Shown here piece after piece: positions 39,405 to 49,498 of a DNA stretch of 64,000 bases. The notes beneath the pieces are model-generated. The model did not search any database, had not been told where the DNA came from, and saw nothing but the letters and a program-made list of their open reading frames with translations. The DNA is taken from contig MLAK01000904.1 in the NCBI GenBank assembly GCA_001839685.1, positions 64,802-128,801 on the forward strand, in the 5' to 3' direction. Made by a program: the position numbers and the translations under genes. The stretch is from Tritrichomonas foetus. Its lineage: Eukaryota; Parabasalia; Tritrichomonadida; Tritrichomonadidae. Every line of letters starts with the position of its first letter. The first letter of the stretch is position 1.

Positions 39405-41573
39405 TTATAATCCGTATCCTAAGGAAATTCCATATTGGAGACTTAATAACAAAATGATGCATAAAATGGTACTAATGATTCCAAATCTGAATATATCTCT
39501 CCTTTTGATATAATTTACACCTTGTGAATCCACAATAGTCATTGCAATTGTATTTGAATAAGTTGTGATTGGCAAAATCATTGTTGCCGTGATTGCCAAA
39601 CATCCCTGCATTGCAAAGAGTCTTAGATGATCTCGAAGCGTTGGTGACATGCCAGCAAACCATGAAACAATGGGAAGATAAATCATTGTAGAAATAGTTT
39701 GTGTTAAAAAGTATGTAATAAAAACAGCAACTAAATCAATAATTAAACAAACAACCCATTGATTCAACCTTCCAATACCTGCATCAAAAACATAAGCACA
39801 AATATCTAAAAGACCAGAATGCTGCATCACTCGAATAAGTGAGTTTCCTCCCATAACAAGTAACAAAACACCCCATGGGAGATTAAAAATACGATGCATT
39901 GGTAAAATTCCAGTTCCATAGAACACTAAGATTGGTAACAATCCAATAATTCCAGCATCACCAAACCATGTATAAAAATAGTCAACACACCAAATGATTA
40001 CATCTAAAATAGAAACAATTAAAACAACAATTTGACGCCACCCGAAATCAGTTTTCTTTTTCAACATACGTGGAACTTTATCAACATCCGTAGGATTAAC
40101 ATAAATTAATATCATTATGAAGATAAATAAGCACACAACACCAAAAGGAAAACCAGTCGCTAAATATTGTACAATACCAAAAGTTCCTTTGAGCCCTGTT
40201 TCTTCTTGTACAATTGCAACAGCTTGCATTGCTAATGGATTATGTGTTGCAGCCAAAGAACACATGAAACCACCAAAATTACCACCAAAAGCAATTCCAA
40301 TCAAAATGCTTTTAGCGAAACTTGAATCTGTTGGAACTTGACGAAGTACAGGTAAAATTAAATCACATATAATATTCGTAGATGCACATGATGAAACCCA
40401 CATTGCTAAAAATGCATTCAATATGGTAACAGTTGCTATAAAAGCACGTGGACTGGATGATGCCTTTTTAAGTAACCATGAAGAAAGTGTCTTTTGAAGG
40501 TCAGTTTCAACTAATGCTTGACCGATAACCATACCACCGATAATTAAAAACATTGTAGATGACATCATTGCATTCTGAAGATAGCTAGACATTCCAGCAA
40601 GCGATCCAAAAGGTTCGATTGGAACACACCTAGTAATTACGCCAAATACTGGAATATGAAAAGCAGTTATATAAATGGGGGCAGCTTGAAAGATCCATTG
40701 GACAAGACACATAACCAAAATACCAAGACATTTTTGTGCAGTAAAGTTCATTTCTTTACTGAATTTCTTACAATTAAAAAAGTTGACAAATTCAAAAGGA
40801 AGTAATAAAATATAAGAAATAACCATTGGAATCCATCTAATTGATGAACGACTTGTAGCAAATTCATTCGATTTATTTAAAGGTGAGTCGTAATTAACTC
40901 GATAATTGGGAACTTCATATTGAAGGTTTGGTTCAACTAAAGAATTTAAATCCGATATTAAATTATCTCGAGTTTTGTAACTCTTTTTTTTGGCGTATTT
41001 CCGCATTAAATAAACATATGAGTTATTGACATGATCAATCAATTCTTCAATCGATAATTCAATGTCATAAGCAGTAAAAATAATATTACTGACTTCACCA
41101 AGTGCTTCTTGGTCTGCAAGTTTTCTGGAATAGTGTGATGCAAGTTTTTGAAGAGACATCATATTCAGCTTAACAAAGGAGCCTAGTTGATAAGCCAAAA
41201 TTAATGCTGATAATATTCGTTTCTTAAAGGCTTCAACATTGTTTGCAGTGCCTTTATTTCGACCAGATGATTCAACTCCCATTTTAATATCATCTTTTAT
41301 CGCTACTGTTGTTTCATAAACTTCGGAATATTTTTCTAAAAAAAATGATCGAAATTTCGCAGTGTTTTCAGTAACTTGATTCATAAACTTACTCAGACAA
41401 TCTTCTCGAAGCTTATTCGTAGCAATGGTATCTTGTGATTCAGTGTAGGTAGAATTAACTTTATCTTGAAAGTTATCTATTAACTTTTTTAGATCAGGAT
41501 ACTGAATATAATATTCAGCCCAATCATCGACGAGACTGTAGTGATATTGCTTTTCGAAATTAACGGTAGTCAT
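39405..41573 (-). CDS. SPX-domain Na+/anion symporter (Pho87/Pho90/Pho91-like phosphate transporter)
   Basis: 722 aa. The N-terminus is an SPX domain (about 1-215): KQYHYSLVDDWAEYYIQYPD then LKKLI, with the Tyr and Lys residues that bind inositol pyrophosphates in SPX proteins, and a second Lys-rich helix (KKKSYKTRD) near residue 195. About 11-12 transmembrane helices follow (about 245-722) in the arrangement of the divalent anion:sodium symporter family, with SCASTNIICDLILPVL and ATHNPLAMQA segments placed like the paired SNT-type motifs. The same SPX-DASS architecture is found in yeast Pho87, Pho90 and Pho91, low-affinity phosphate carriers of plasma membrane or vacuole. SPX probably couples transport to phosphate status. 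A 12-bp palindrome lies in the 5' flank. Confidence 0.9.
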   Translation of the reverse strand: MTTVNFEKQYHYSLVDDWAEYYIQYPDLKKLIDNFQDKVNSTYTESQDTIATNKLREDCLSKFMNQVTENTAKFRSFFLEKYSEVYETTVAIKDDIKMGVESSGRNKGTANNVEAFKKRILSALILAYQLGSFVKLNMMSLQKLASHYSRKLADQEALGEVSNIIFTAYDIELSIEELIDHVNNSYVYLMRKYAKKKSYKTRDNLISDLNSLVEPNLQYEVPNYRVNYDSPLNKSNEFATSRSSIRWIPMVISYILLLPFEFVNFFNCKKFSKEMNFTAQKCLGILVMCLVQWIFQAAPIYITAFHIPVFGVITRCVPIEPFGSLAGMSSYLQNAMMSSTMFLIIGGMVIGQALVETDLQKTLSSWLLKKASSSPRAFIATVTILNAFLAMWVSSCASTNIICDLILPVLRQVPTDSSFAKSILIGIAFGGNFGGFMCSLAATHNPLAMQAVAIVQEETGLKGTFGIVQYLATGFPFGVVCLFIFIMILIYVNPTDVDKVPRMLKKKTDFGWRQIVVLIVSILDVIIWCVDYFYTWFGDAGIIGLLPILVFYGTGILPMHRIFNLPWGVLLLVMGGNSLIRVMQHSGLLDICAYVFDAGIGRLNQWVVCLIIDLVAVFITYFLTQTISTMIYLPIVSWFAGMSPTLRDHLRLFAMQGCLAITATMILPITTYSNTIAMTIVDSQGVNYIKRRDIFRFGIISTILCIILLLSLQYGISLGYGL

Positions 41574-41582
41574 CTCTGAGAT

Positions 41583-41594
41583 CCGATCGATCGG
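41583..41594. promoter_or_regulatory. Perfect 12-bp palindrome upstream of the SPX transporter start
   Basis: CCGATCGATCGG lies 10-21 bases before the ATG at 41573. It is conspicuous in DNA this AT-rich and at a distance where a promoter or 5' UTR element would sit. It could bind a dimeric regulator. Function is inferred from position only. Confidence 0.35.
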
Positions 41595-42084
41595 TTTTCA
41601 GGAACAGAAATTATTATTTCTGTTGATATTGAAATAATTAAATACATCATGAATATAAAATGAATAGTTTATGACATAATAATAGCAATTACTTTGAAAA
41701 AATAATGCAATACATATAGAAATTTTGTCAGAAAATATTAAAATCGCAAGATAAAAAAGATTGAAATATAGAAAAACACTATTTTTCTCAGAAAAATTGA
41801 AACCTCACTGAAATCACATAATCATAAACACTATTCGATTGAAATCTCTTTCCATTCAATGAATTAACGTTCAAGATTTATGTAAAAGTACACAACCTGG
41901 AAATACGTTTATTTTCATTAAATAAACTGAACTTTTTCGAATCTTGGAAACAACTTCCCGACTCTCTGATGCTTAATTTACAGCAACGAATTTTTGCTGA
42001 ATAGATCTCAACCAATAAAAAATGCCAAAATTCGCTTGATTACAATTATCGAAATTACACGTTATTTCTAAAATCTCAAGGCAG

Positions 42085-42351
42085 ATGAAAGATTTTGCCC
42101 TTTCCACTAGATCAAAGAGTTACTCAAATATTTCACTATATTATCCCTACTATGTGGACAATTTTATCGAATTTATCTTGCAATACACCAATTTTATTGA
42201 ATTTGAATTTTCCGAAAGATTGATGCTTAGATTTTTTTTCAAACTTTGCCAACATGCACAATTTCGTCAGAATGTATTAACATCGATTTATAAAGCATTT
42301 TCGTCTTTTGGTTGTCGAGAATTACGTTCTCAAAAAAAATTCGATATTTGA
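42085..42351 (+). CDS. Doubtful small ORF, 88 aa
   Basis: Starts with ATG and reads MKDFALSTRSKSYSNISLYY onward with many Phe, Tyr and Ile. No domain is seen, and the AT-driven composition makes chance plausible. It could be the remnant of a longer gene. Confidence 0.15.
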   Translation: MKDFALSTRSKSYSNISLYYPYYVDNFIEFILQYTNFIEFEFSERLMLRFFFKLCQHAQFRQNVLTSIYKAFSSFGCRELRSQKKFDI

Positions 42352-43838
42352 TCAAANTCTAATGAACCAATTGTATTCAACTCACACAAAATCATGAACA
42401 TTCTTATTAATAAAGAAGGAAATTGAATTTAATTCTGAAATTATTTGAGAATCTTATTTTTTGGGCATAATTTTTTTTTCTTTCTTAAAATCCTTTTGAA
42501 GGAGCTTATCCATGTAAATACTCTCAAAAATCAAGGATATGTCGCATATGTGTGGGAAAAAAGTAGATTTTCATTTTCAATGGAATAGACGATTATAATG
42601 TATTCAAAACAAAAAGTATTTCTAAAAAAATTGCTTTTTTTATTAAATCGAAGAATATCTCAAAAATAAAAAGACAAAATCTTTTAATATTTTGGATATA
42701 TTATTTTTTAATTATGCTAATTATATGGAGAAAATATAAATAAAATCATAAGCGTAGAAGCATAGGTTGTGTACTTTTATTTATGTAAAAAACATGTTTA
42801 CGAGTTATCTCTCTGGCTTTTAGAAAATGGAAATTTCACATAAAGAGAAAAGAAGATTGATATGTCTAGAAATTTGACGAAAGATGACACATTGAAGTCA
42901 ACACAATCTTGAATTCTTGTTGCAAGTTACAACAAATAAAAATCATTTGTTTTGTCTGAAAATTGACCGATAAACAATCAAAAAGTTCAAACTTATCGTC
43001 CAGAATGAAATGATTGCCTTTCTGTATTACATATGCAACTTAGTCATCGTAAATAATCAGCTTTTTCCTCATTTCGTTGTGTAGAATTATTCCAATCAAT
43101 AACTCGAAAATGTAATAATTTCTCCAGAATGATAAGCCGCAATTAATTAACTGGAACACTGATGAAGATGACTTCATATTCATTGAAGAAATTGTTATTA
43201 AAACATATAAATAGAAATTTATGAATCATTTAAATGAAATTATCTTGAAATCAGAATGAGTCAAATTCAATTTGGAAATATCATAAAATTAGGCAAATTG
43301 TCTTAATTACTATTACAATATGATGAAGAAATCTTATTTACAACCCGCGAAGGCGATAATTAGAGCCTTTCTTGAATCTGTTCATTGACAAATTTGTGTC
43401 TGAAAAAGTTGACCGTATGCATTGTGCTTCTATTATATTTCAAAAAGACTTTTATTTGTGATTACAAAGAAAAAGAACATTTGGAATGATTCGCATTACA
43501 GGAAGGTATCAAATATAAAATAGTTTTTTTATTTTCTTATCGTTCTGTTAAAATGACAGTGTATAGAAAAGTTATTTTCATTGAAGAAAAATTGAATTGC
43601 ATCATGGTATTATTAATCTAACCGTCAATCCATTTCCGATAACAATAAATTTCAATAACATCCAATATAGTTTCAATTGAAAAAGGAAAACAATTATCAA
43701 AATAACATTTTTTTTACATATAATTCCAATATCATTTTTTCCCAAATTTTTCCCAAATTCAATAAAATTGATTGTTGATTTTATATAGCAATTGTAATGG
43801 TTGGTCAAACCGTCAAATTTATATGAAAAACTGAAACA

Positions 43839-43846
43839 TCATTTCC
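43839..43846 (+). promoter_or_regulatory. Initiator-like TCATTTCC
   Basis: TCATTTCC lies seven bases before the Rab11-like ATG and matches the trichomonad Inr core. Confidence 0.45.
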
Positions 43847-43853
43847 CATAAAA

Positions 43854-44501
43854 ATGGAATCAACTGAGCCTGACTTTCTGTTGAAGATTGTTCTTATTGG
43901 AGACTCTGGTGTAGGTAAAACCAATCTCCTTTCTCGTTTCACACGTGATCAGTTCAATCCAGACTCAAAATCCACAATTGGTGTCGAGTTTGCTACAAAA
44001 ACATTAGAAGTTGAAGGAAAAACAGTCAAAGCCCAAATTTGGGATACAGCTGGTCAAGAACGTTATCGTGCCATCACATCGGCTTATTATCGTGGTGCTA
44101 TCGGTGCTCTTCTCCTTTACGATATTTCAGCTTCACTCACATTCAACTCACTTTCACGTTGGCTTCAAGAACTTCGTGAAAATGCAGATAGCAATATCGT
44201 CGTCATGCTCGTCGGTAACAAGTGCGATTTACAAGAATTGAGAGCTGTTTCAACAGATGAAGGTATCGGATTCAGTAAGAGCGAGAATTTGTTGTTCATC
44301 GAAACATCAGCTCGTGATGCTACAAACGTTCAAGAAGCTTTCACAACCTTGATCACAGAAATCGTTCACAAATTATCCAAGAACGACATTTCTAAACCAG
44401 GTGAAGGTGCTCAACAATCGATGTCACCAAGAACAGGACAAGGTGTATCAATCACACCACCATCCAACGAAAAGCCACAAAAGAAGGGCTGCTGTGGTTA
44501 A
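43854..44501 (+). CDS. Rab11-family small GTPase
   Basis: 215 aa. All guanine-nucleotide motifs are intact: GDSGVGKT (16-23), switch I with STIGVEF (40-46), WDTAGQE (63-69), GNKCD (121-125) and ETSA (150-153). The RabF blocks and the sequence around switch II ([21 protein letters not shown]) match Rab11/RabA, which controls recycling endosomes and exocytosis. The C-terminus ends KKGCCG, with two Cys for geranylgeranylation. Codon use is more biased and richer in C than in the second Rab gene, suggesting strong expression. A TCATTTC initiator-like element precedes the start and the stop is TAAA. Confidence 0.95.
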   Translation: MESTEPDFLLKIVLIGDSGVGKTNLLSRFTRDQFNPDSKSTIGVEFATKTLEVEGKTVKAQIWDTAGQERYRAITSAYYRGAIGALLLYDISASLTFNSLSRWLQELRENADSNIVVMLVGNKCDLQELRAVSTDEGIGFSKSENLLFIETSARDATNVQEAFTTLITEIVHKLSKNDISKPGEGAQQSMSPRTGQGVSITPPSNEKPQKKGCCG

Positions 44502-44601
44502 ACAACAACTAATTTAAAAGTTATTGAGCTTACAACTTTTTAATGAAATTACATTTCATATTTTTATCTTCTTCTTTTTTATTTTTTATTTTTATTAGAA
44601 T

Positions 44602-44666
<65 letters not shown>

Positions 44667-45157
44667 CCAAAAATATGAAAATATGATCAGCATCTCATTT
44701 AAATCTGCTGTTTTTCCATTGAAAGGATTTCTATTATATAAACGAAGAAATGGCTAATTCATACTTGAAAAAAAGCATACTTGCGATGATAAATTAACAT
44801 TTTCATTATTTTCTATTTTCTAAATAAGACTCATTCCCCTTTATCTTAGGTTTTTGAGGATTGTTAAATAAAATTATAATAAAATTATAGATAACATTAT
44901 CTATTATAGTATTCTTTCTATCTTACATTCAATAAAATATTCCTAATAAAGAGATAAACTGACAAATTAAGATAATAAATTTTATCAGAAAAATTGCCCA
45001 ATAATTTAACCTTACGATCAGATGGTTTTCAGATTTAACCTAATTCAATTATTCACATATCATTCTCAGTCGAATTCAATAGTTATTTGGCTTTTAATAG
45101 GAAATTTTTATCGTTATCAGAAATTAAAATAACTTTATCTTTTCCCCTACAAATAAA
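44502..45157. other. Intergenic with 63-base T run
   Basis: 656 bases between two Rab genes on the same strand. It includes the poly(T) tract listed separately. No gene is seen. Confidence 0.6.
44604..44666. repeat. Poly(T) run of 63 bases
   Basis: An uninterrupted run of 63 T lies about 100 bases downstream of the Rab11-like stop. The length may be affected by sequencing error. Confidence 0.85.
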
Positions 45158-45751
45158 ATGAATAATCAAGCACCTACTCGTGTTGCTTTTATCGGTGAAG
45201 CAAGTGTTGGTAAAACTTCAATTATTATTCGAGCAGTAAATTCAACATTTGACACAGTCGTCGATTCAACAATTTGTGCAAGCTCTTTAGAATATAAAAT
45301 GAATGTGGATGATGTAGTAGTTCCATTGGACTTATGGGATACAGCCGGACAGGAGAGATTTCGATCAATCTCATCAATATTTTTGAGAAACTCTCAAATT
45401 GTTGTAATTGTATGTGCTATAAATGATCGAGGAAGCTTTGATCAATTAACATCACATCTCAAATTAATCAAAGAAAACGCACCTGAAGATGTGATATTAT
45501 TTTTAGCTTGCAATAAAAGTGATCTTCCTTTGGAAGAAAATGTAATCAAATTTAATGAACTAGAAGAGTTTGCTCATGCCAACAATATTGAAAAGTATTT
45601 TGTGACATCTGCTTTAAATGGACAAAATATTGACCAGCTTTTTGTAGCAATTGCACGGGCAGTCATTTCCAAAAAATCAACAAATTCTCAATCACAGCCT
45701 AAAAGTGTTGATCTTGGCAGTGAAAAAGAAAACAAAGCTCAATGCTGTTAA
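45158..45751 (+). CDS. Divergent Rab-family small GTPase
   Basis: 197 aa. P-loop GEASVGKT (13-20), DTAGQERFRS (61-70), CNKSD (118-122) and TSA (150-152) are present. Switch I reads VVDSTICASSLEYK, keeping the Thr but not the usual TIGxxF, so effector binding should differ from classical Rabs. NKSD in place of NKxD keeps the guanine-specific Asp. The C-terminus ends AQCC, a double-Cys prenylation site. It follows the Rab11-like gene on the same strand by 656 bases but is too divergent to be a recent duplicate. Trichomonads have very large, divergent Rab families; the compartment is unknown. Confidence 0.9.
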   Translation: MNNQAPTRVAFIGEASVGKTSIIIRAVNSTFDTVVDSTICASSLEYKMNVDDVVVPLDLWDTAGQERFRSISSIFLRNSQIVVIVCAINDRGSFDQLTSHLKLIKENAPEDVILFLACNKSDLPLEENVIKFNELEEFAHANNIEKYFVTSALNGQNIDQLFVAIARAVISKKSTNSQSQPKSVDLGSEKENKAQCC

Positions 45752-45860
45752 ATTTATTTTTAGAGAAGTTTCATTTATTTTTTTTATTTGTTGCTTAATA
45801 AATATCTTTTAAAGACTATTCTTTGTTTTTCCTTCGTATGAATACTATTATCCTCTTTTT

Positions 45861-46354
45861 ATTGATCAAATCATATTAATAAATGATCCAATCATATTAA
45901 CAAATGATCAAATCATATTATTAATTGATCAAATCATATTATTAATTGATCAAATCATATTATTAATNNNNNNNNNNNNNNNNNNNNNNNNNNNNNNNNN
46001 NNNNNNNNNNNNNNNNNNNNNNNNNNNNNNNNNNNNNNNNNNNNNNNNNNNNNNNNNNNNNNNNNNNNNNNNNNNNNNNNNNNNNNNNNNNNNNNNNNNN
46101 NNNNNNNNNNNNNNNNNNNNNNNNNNNNNNNNNNNNNNNNNNNNNNNNNNNNNNNNNNNNNNNNNNNNNNNNNNNNNNNNNNNNNNNNNNNNNNNNNNNN
46201 NNNNNNNGTTATTAATTGATCAAATCATATTATTAATTGATCAAATCATATTATTAATTGATCAAATCATATTATTAATTGATCAAATCATATTATTAAT
46301 TGATCAAATCATATTATTAATTGATCAAATCATATTATTAATTGATCAAATCAT
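45861..46354. repeat. 21-bp minisatellite interrupted by an assembly gap
   Basis: Tandem units of TTAATTGATCAAATCATATTA occur on both sides of the N block: about five units on the left (the first three diverged) and seven near-identical ones on the right. The unit contains the palindrome TTGATCAA. The array lies in the 3' space between convergent genes. Copy number in the gap is unknown; 240 N would hold about eleven units. Confidence 0.9.
45968..46207. other. Assembly gap (240 N)
   Basis: 240 N inside the 21-bp minisatellite. The repeat almost certainly caused the gap, and its true length may differ. Confidence 0.95.
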
Positions 46355-46485
46355 TATTATATAAAGTAAAAAAGAAATATTTGCAAAAAGATGCGAATGT
46401 AAAAAAAAAGTATAAAGCAGATGATATTTAAATTGAATGATAATTATAAATTTTTATTAAAAAAAGGAAAATCCAAATATAAATA

Positions 46486-49161
46486 TTATAACTGCGCGTA
46501 TGGCCGAAGCTCGTCTTGAAGTTGATGAACAGCTGCAGAAAATGCAGCCCCATCAGGCGATTCTGTCATATTAGTATCAACATATATAGCAAGCTGTGAG
46601 ATACGCTTAACTTTCTTAAGCAGTTCATCGCGGTCTTGCTGCATTTTCATGATCTGTGTTTTATATTGCGGTATAACCGTTTCTTTAAGAGGAGCGATTT
46701 GCCGCCTTGCATCTGAAAGTAGCTTCTGGAAAACCTGTGCTTCTTTTGTCTTTTCTTGAAGTTGTCTTTGAAGATGTTGAACGGCTGCATTGGCATCTCT
46801 AACAACATTGCTGCTCTTTTCATGAGCTTTCTTTGTAATTTCTTCGCTCTTTGCACGATGGAAAGCAGCTTCTTCACGAGCATTGGATGCTTCTTCACGT
46901 GAACTCTGAAGCTGCTGATTCATCTCTCTGATAATTCTTTGAGCTTCAACAAGCTTCTCAGAGAGTGATTTAGCTTCACCTCTCTTTTGTTTGATCTCAT
47001 TATTGAGTGCAATATGCTCTGATTTCAGCTGCTCAACAATTGTTCTATATCTTGCTTCAATATCTGGAAGGTTCTTCATCTTTAATTCTGCCTCTTCAAG
47101 TTTTCTTTGGTAATCCTTAATTTCGTTTTGTTGTTGTGCAGCAGCTAAGTGCAACTTACCAATCTGAGAATCGCGTTCGGTGAGTAAATTCTTGGTAATT
47201 TGAAGTTGCTCATCAAGAGCAGCACTTTCACGAGTTTCTTCTTGAGATGCACGAATGAGAACTTCAAGTTGTGCAATTCTTGCTTTCAGTTTCTGTGTAT
47301 CTTCACTTGGTGCACTTTCGATTGCAGCCTTTTCATTTTGTAATTCTTCAATCTGTTGCTTAAGTTTGATGCATTCATGACATGTATCAACGCCAGCAGG
47401 AGCTTTACCAGATAATGTTTGTACAAGGCCTTGAAGTTGAATAATTTGCTTGTCTTTAGATTCAATTTGCTTCTCATAATCCACTTTCATTTCATCAAGC
47501 TGGAATTGCAATTTATCAACTTCTTCTGTATCATATATAATTTCTGATGGTTCACTAGCTCTATTCCTTAGGTCGTTAATAATTTGATCTTTCTCAGATA
47601 AAACTAAAGCGATATTATCATTGATAAAAGCAAAATCAGCAGCCATTGCAGAAATTGATTGATCTTTATCAGTAAGTTGTTTTAATAAAGCATCAATCTG
47701 TGTTCGATTATTCTTAATTTCTCTTTCTTTAGTTTGAATCATTTTTTGGTGTTTCTTTTCAAGCCTTTCCATTTTCTCCTTCATCTTTTCTTTCTGCTTA
47801 TTAAGTTCTTCGATATTGGCTTGATTGATCTGTTGTTGTTGTTGCCATTGTTGCTGCTGCTGTTGGAATTGCTGTTGTTGCTGTTGCTGTTGTTTGACAA
47901 TTTGAACTTTTCTTGCTGATTTGGATCTTGAATGATGTGATGATTTATCTTGGAATGATGATTGTGGAACTGGTTGTTGGAATGTAATCTTTGGAGCTAG
48001 TGGTTCATCAGAATCATCATTATCATCATCATCATGATTCTCATCATCACTTGAACTAACATTAATAAGTTTCTTAGGCTGTTGCGGTTTAATTGGCTCT
48101 GGTTGTTGTTCTGGCTTGATTGGAGCACGTGGCGTTGGCATATCTTCTTCTGCAGTATCATCGAAATCAGTTGTATCATCTCTAACAGAAGAAATCATTG
48201 ATGGTGTTTTTGAAGTTTCCAAAAATACAGAATCTTCAATTGATACTGTTGTTCTTGCTGGTGTTAGAATTAAGCGCCTTGGTTTTCTTGATCCTGTTGA
48301 ATTAGGATTAACAACACGAACTTGTGCTCTTAATTTTTCAATTTCTTCTTGTTGTTGATCATATTTGTGTCTTAATGAAACCAAATAACCATCACGTCCA
48401 GTCTCTTTTTGTAATTCACTTCCGAGTCTGTGTATTTCATCATCCCTAATTTTGACAACATTTTCAAGTTCGGTCATTTTAGTGATTGCAACTTCAGCAT
48501 CTTTTCTGGCTTGGTCCCTTTCCTTTCTTAAGTTGTCGAGTTCAGTGCTGAAAAGGTTTGGATCGAATGATGCGTTTGGTGCAGAGAAGCTGCTTTCTGA
48601 GCTGACAACAGAGGTTCCACGAGATGTCGAAGCAGTCCTTGAGCGAGTTTTCATTATTCGCGGATCACTTTCAATGACCTCAGGAACTTTCATCATTGAT
48701 GGCGCGGCAATTGATTGTTGAAGCTTTTCTTTAATTGAATCAAGATCTTTTTGTAATTTTTTGACATGCGTTCCAGCTTTTTGATTTAATAATTTTAAGC
48801 GTCGATTTTCGTTCTGAAGTTCAAAAGCAGCAGCTGAATGTTGATTTTCAAGCCTTTGGGTTTCTTCTGATGCTAAAATGAGCTGTTGATGAAGTTGAAC
48901 ATTCTCACGAGTTAATCTTGTGTTTTCTGATTGGAGAGGTTCAATTTGTGTTTCTGCTATTTCAAGTTTTTCTTTGAGTCTATTCACTTCGTCTCTACTT
49001 TCACGTAATTCTTCTGTTGTCGTGACAAGATCTTCAAATAATTGTTGAGCGAGCGGTGCGGTATCTAAACCTAAAGGGTAATCGGCGTACCCAAAAGAAT
49101 CCAATCGTTTTCTGAGAGCGAGGAAATGTGCGGAATTACCACGGGTGGATTTCCCTCGCAT
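46486..49161 (-). CDS. CEP135/BLD10-like basal-body cartwheel protein
   Basis: 891 aa, almost entirely coiled coil. The N-terminus aligns by eye with CEP135/Bld10p: ALRKRLDSFGYADYPLGLDT, LFEDLVTTTEELRES, then PLQSENTRLTRENVQLHQQL and LQNENRRLKLLNQKAG (about residues 15-135). This block is the conserved start of CEP135, which joins the cartwheel (SAS-6) to the microtubule wall of centrioles and basal bodies. The middle has acidic Ser/Asp stretches (about 360-395) and a long Gln-rich run (about 420-445, CAG/CAA-encoded), then further coiled coil to the C-terminus. The poly-Gln region is probably lineage-specific. Trichomonads have four to six basal bodies. No signal or membrane segment. It is convergent with the divergent Rab gene across the minisatellite. 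Confidence 0.85.
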   Translation of the reverse strand: MRGKSTRGNSAHFLALRKRLDSFGYADYPLGLDTAPLAQQLFEDLVTTTEELRESRDEVNRLKEKLEIAETQIEPLQSENTRLTRENVQLHQQLILASEETQRLENQHSAAAFELQNENRRLKLLNQKAGTHVKKLQKDLDSIKEKLQQSIAAPSMMKVPEVIESDPRIMKTRSRTASTSRGTSVVSSESSFSAPNASFDPNLFSTELDNLRKERDQARKDAEVAITKMTELENVVKIRDDEIHRLGSELQKETGRDGYLVSLRHKYDQQQEEIEKLRAQVRVVNPNSTGSRKPRRLILTPARTTVSIEDSVFLETSKTPSMISSVRDDTTDFDDTAEEDMPTPRAPIKPEQQPEPIKPQQPKKLINVSSSDDENHDDDDNDDSDEPLAPKITFQQPVPQSSFQDKSSHHSRSKSARKVQIVKQQQQQQQQFQQQQQQWQQQQQINQANIEELNKQKEKMKEKMERLEKKHQKMIQTKEREIKNNRTQIDALLKQLTDKDQSISAMAADFAFINDNIALVLSEKDQIINDLRNRASEPSEIIYDTEEVDKLQFQLDEMKVDYEKQIESKDKQIIQLQGLVQTLSGKAPAGVDTCHECIKLKQQIEELQNEKAAIESAPSEDTQKLKARIAQLEVLIRASQEETRESAALDEQLQITKNLLTERDSQIGKLHLAAAQQQNEIKDYQRKLEEAELKMKNLPDIEARYRTIVEQLKSEHIALNNEIKQKRGEAKSLSEKLVEAQRIIREMNQQLQSSREEASNAREEAAFHRAKSEEITKKAHEKSSNVVRDANAAVQHLQRQLQEKTKEAQVFQKLLSDARRQIAPLKETVIPQYKTQIMKMQQDRDELLKKVKRISQLAIYVDTNMTESPDGAAFSAAVHQLQDELRPYAQL

Positions 49162-49498
49162 TTATTAACGAAAATTTAATTTCTTTGAAAAATCTTTCTA
49201 AATTATAAACGTAATAGATTTCCGTTAAGGCCAATTTTTTGTTAGATATGTAATGTGAGATAAAATAAAAAAGTGATTTCAATACAAGGCCAAAATTGAA
49301 GTAACCAGGTGAATAACAATTTACCAAAGTGATATGAAATAAATGTGACGATAGATTTAAAATAGAAATATCTTGGTAAACATTATACTAGTATTTTTTA
49401 TTTTTAACAATATATAATATATATCATTTATATATTTATATATTTTTGTTATAAATGTAAATTTGAGAGAAAATTATGAATTTTTAGCAAATAAATAA
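49162..49498. other. Divergent intergenic region
   Basis: 337 bases, very AT-rich with TA repeats around 49410-49445. It should hold the promoters of the flanking genes. Confidence 0.5.

Larger units (their letters stand above)
41595..43853. other. Long divergent intergenic region
   Basis: About 2.3 kb between the divergent SPX transporter and Rab11-like genes. It holds one ambiguous base (42357). An 88-codon plus-strand frame at 42085-42351 is the only notable open frame. No RNA gene or repeat family is recognised. Confidence 0.4.

Noticed and set aside
43854..45751. The two Rab genes as a recent tandem duplication
   Set aside because: Their sequences differ strongly outside the nucleotide-binding motifs, so adjacency is not evidence of recent duplication.
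47734..47919. Leu-rich plus-strand frame opposite the CEP135-like gene
   Set aside because: It is the reverse complement of the poly-Gln coding run.
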